The notes under the pieces are model-generated. The model had not been told where the DNA came from. It did no database searches and worked only from the letters and a program-made list of their open reading frames with translations. A stretch of 23,801 nucleotides of DNA from positions 1 through 23,801 of the forward strand of contig JAKAMR010000034.1 of assembly GCA_021812785.1 (NCBI GenBank). The letters are read 5' to 3'. This DNA is from Nitrospirota bacterium (GTDB taxonomy: Bacteria > Nitrospirota > Thermodesulfovibrionia > Thermodesulfovibrionales > JdFR-88). Of this stretch, positions 22,587-23,801 are shown in pieces (the first letter of the stretch is position 1; each line of letters starts with the position of its first letter). The translations under genes were made by a program, and so were the position numbers.

Positions 22587-23801
22587 GATCATCCAAGGTT
22601 TTCTGTTTTTTTACGTTATGCTTTCTTGTCCTGATGTCAGCGCCTGCCCACAGGGCCCTCGCGCAGGGGAAACCGGAAGAAGCCTCCTCAAAAACTCCCG
22701 GCGCGGCCGGTGCGAAAAACCAGAAGATGGACTTGAGCCAGGCGGTGGCGGCGGCATTAAGGGAAAACCCCCGCATCAGGGCTGGCGTCTGGGCGGTCAG
22801 GGCTGCAAAGGAGGGCGTGGGGGCCTCGCGAGGTTATTTCTATCCCTCCCTGTCTTTTGAGAGCCGTTATCTGCGCACGGACAACCCTGTCTACGCCTTC
22901 ATGGCCAAACTGGACCAGCAGCGCTTCTCTGCATCCGATTTTGAGATAAGCTCTCTCAACCAGCCGGAATCGATCAACGATTTTCAAAACAGCCTGAAGC
23001 TGGACCAGGTCGTCTATTCAAGGCGGCTTATAGCGGGCGAGCGGATGTCCAGGGATGACGAGGCATCGGAGGGACTGGATTTCCAAAGGCTCAAGGAGAA
23101 GGTGGCCATGGACACCGTCAGGGCATACCTGGGAGTGGTAACGGCCCGCGAATTTCTTGATGCCGCGGGCAAGGCGCTTGAGGATACAACCGAGCACGAG
23201 AGTCTGGCCAAGCTGCGTTACAACTCCGGGCTTGGCCTCTATTCGGACGTCCTCCGGGCCGATGCCGCCAAACGGGAGGCGGAAAAGGGAATGGCAGCCG
23301 CGCAGGAAAACTATGAGGTGGCAAAACGCGCGCTGGGCCTTGTAATCGGGCGCGCGGGAAGCGTTGATGCCGATGGGATCTCCTATGCCATAGAGCTCCA
23401 GCCGATAGGCGCATATTATGCAAGCGCACTGGCCAGGCCGGACATAAAGGCCATCCAGGCCAGGTATAAAAAAGCTGAAAACGGCGTGGATTTTGCCACC
23501 TCGGGATATTTTCCGGAGGTGGGCGTAAGCGGCCAGTACCAGTGGAACGACCACCGCAGCCCCTTTGAAGGGGAGGGTTCAAGTTACATGGCCACCGCCT
23601 TCCTGCGATGGGACATCTTTGACGGAGCCACGCGTGAACATGAGGTGAGCCAGGCCAGGGCAAAGGCCAGGCAGGCGGAGGAAGGTCTTGAGGGAGCAAG
23701 GAAAGAGGCCAGTTTCATGGTGTTTGAGGCTTATCAGGACGTACTTACCGCCAGGAAGACCCTGGCCTATGCAAAAGCTGAACTGGACTCCGCCAGGGAG
23801 G
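22583..23801 (+). CDS. TolC-family outer-membrane efflux protein, 3' end missing
   Basis: 406 residues are visible. Residues 1-27 are a signal peptide (basic MRSSK, hydrophobic core, cleavage after RALA). After a short Pro/Ala/Lys linker come the long amphipathic helices and strand segments of outer-membrane efflux proteins: MDLSQAVAAALRENPRIRAG, RAYLGVVTAREFLDAAG, LRYNSGLGLYSDVLRADA and, in the second repeat, FDGATREHEVSQARAKARQA. The protein forms the outer-membrane and periplasmic tunnel for an RND, MFP or type I exporter, whose genes likely follow beyond the window. The start overlaps the arsR stop by 4 bp; the AAGGAG next to the ATG is unusually close, so coupling to arsR translation is likely. 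Cargo is probably a metal or metalloid, inferred from the regulator. Confidence 0.92.
   Translation, partial: MRSSKVFCFFTLCFLVLMSAPAHRALAQGKPEEASSKTPGAAGAKNQKMDLSQAVAAALRENPRIRAGVWAVRAAKEGVGASRGYFYPSLSFESRYLRTDNPVYAFMAKLDQQRFSASDFEISSLNQPESINDFQNSLKLDQVVYSRRLIAGERMSRDDEASEGLDFQRLKEKVAMDTVRAYLGVVTAREFLDAAGKALEDTTEHESLAKLRYNSGLGLYSDVLRADAAKREAEKGMAAAQENYEVAKRALGLVIGRAGSVDADGISYAIELQPIGAYYASALARPDIKAIQARYKKAENGVDFATSGYFPEVGVSGQYQWNDHRSPFEGEGSSYMATAFLRWDIFDGATREHEVSQARAKARQAEEGLEGARKEASFMVFEAYQDVLTARKTLAYAKAELDSARE

Noticed and set aside
1..23801. Mobile element, prophage, CRISPR array or tRNA cluster
   Set aside because: No transposase, integrase, direct-repeat array, att-like repeats or tRNA cloverleaf could be seen; the region reads as ordinary chromosomal housekeeping genes.

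Overview
The window is a gene-dense stretch of about 24 kb of bacterial chromosome with fairly high GC. It carries 19 convincing protein genes, of which the first and last are cut by the window edges, plus one probable broken small ORF. I see no tRNA, rRNA, CRISPR array, transposase or phage gene. The outer-membrane TolC-type protein and a lipoprotein indicate a diderm (Gram-negative) cell. MqnD (futalosine route to menaquinone), SelA (selenocysteine) and a B. subtilis-type Fe-S PurF fit an anaerobic or microaerophilic, deep-branching diderm such as Nitrospirota or Desulfobacterota. That placement is inference from gene content only.

Layout, left to right. Positions 2-1578 (+) hold the end of an Old Yellow Enzyme-type oxidoreductase followed by mqnD. 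A small membrane methyltransferase-like gene (1568-2197, -) converges on mqnD, and dinB (2250-3302, +) diverges from it. Positions 3299-6392 are the most interesting part. A near-consensus promoter overlaps the dinB stop codon, then comes a leader of about 300 nt with several helices and U-tracts. After it is a three-gene cluster: an NRAMP-family permease with the residue swaps of magnesium-type NRAMPs, a 58-residue single-span membrane protein, and a soluble protein made of PRC-barrel-like, MgtE-N and CBS domains. This looks like a split magnesium uptake system in which the MgtE-like cytosolic sensor is a separate polypeptide. selA follows at 6482-7864.

Positions 7942-12805 are all on the minus strand: an OsmC-family protein, purF and purL (overlapping, purine synthesis) and a small lipoprotein. 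Positions 12806-13177 lack an intact gene but contain a likely frameshifted small ORF. A PhoU-like gene (+) lies at 13178-13777. Positions 13782-17831 (-) form a mannose-transfer operon read in the order polyprenol-phosphate mannose synthase, GDP-mannose pyrophosphorylase/isomerase, and a polytopic membrane protein resembling GT-C glycosyltransferases. Its products could make GDP-mannose, load it on a lipid and use it outside the membrane. Next are a cobA-hemD fusion for siroheme/tetrapyrrole synthesis and tyrS (both -). Divergent from tyrS is ald, alanine dehydrogenase (+). The window closes with an ArsR-family metal-sensor gene translationally coupled to a TolC-type gene that runs off the edge, probably the start of a metal-regulated efflux operon.

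Two sequence patterns cut across genes. Several genes without a Shine-Dalgarno sequence have a TANNNT hexamer six to eight bases before the start codon, which suggests leaderless transcription. Similar CTGATA...TATCAG palindromes lie just upstream of the magnesium-type NRAMP gene and of ald.
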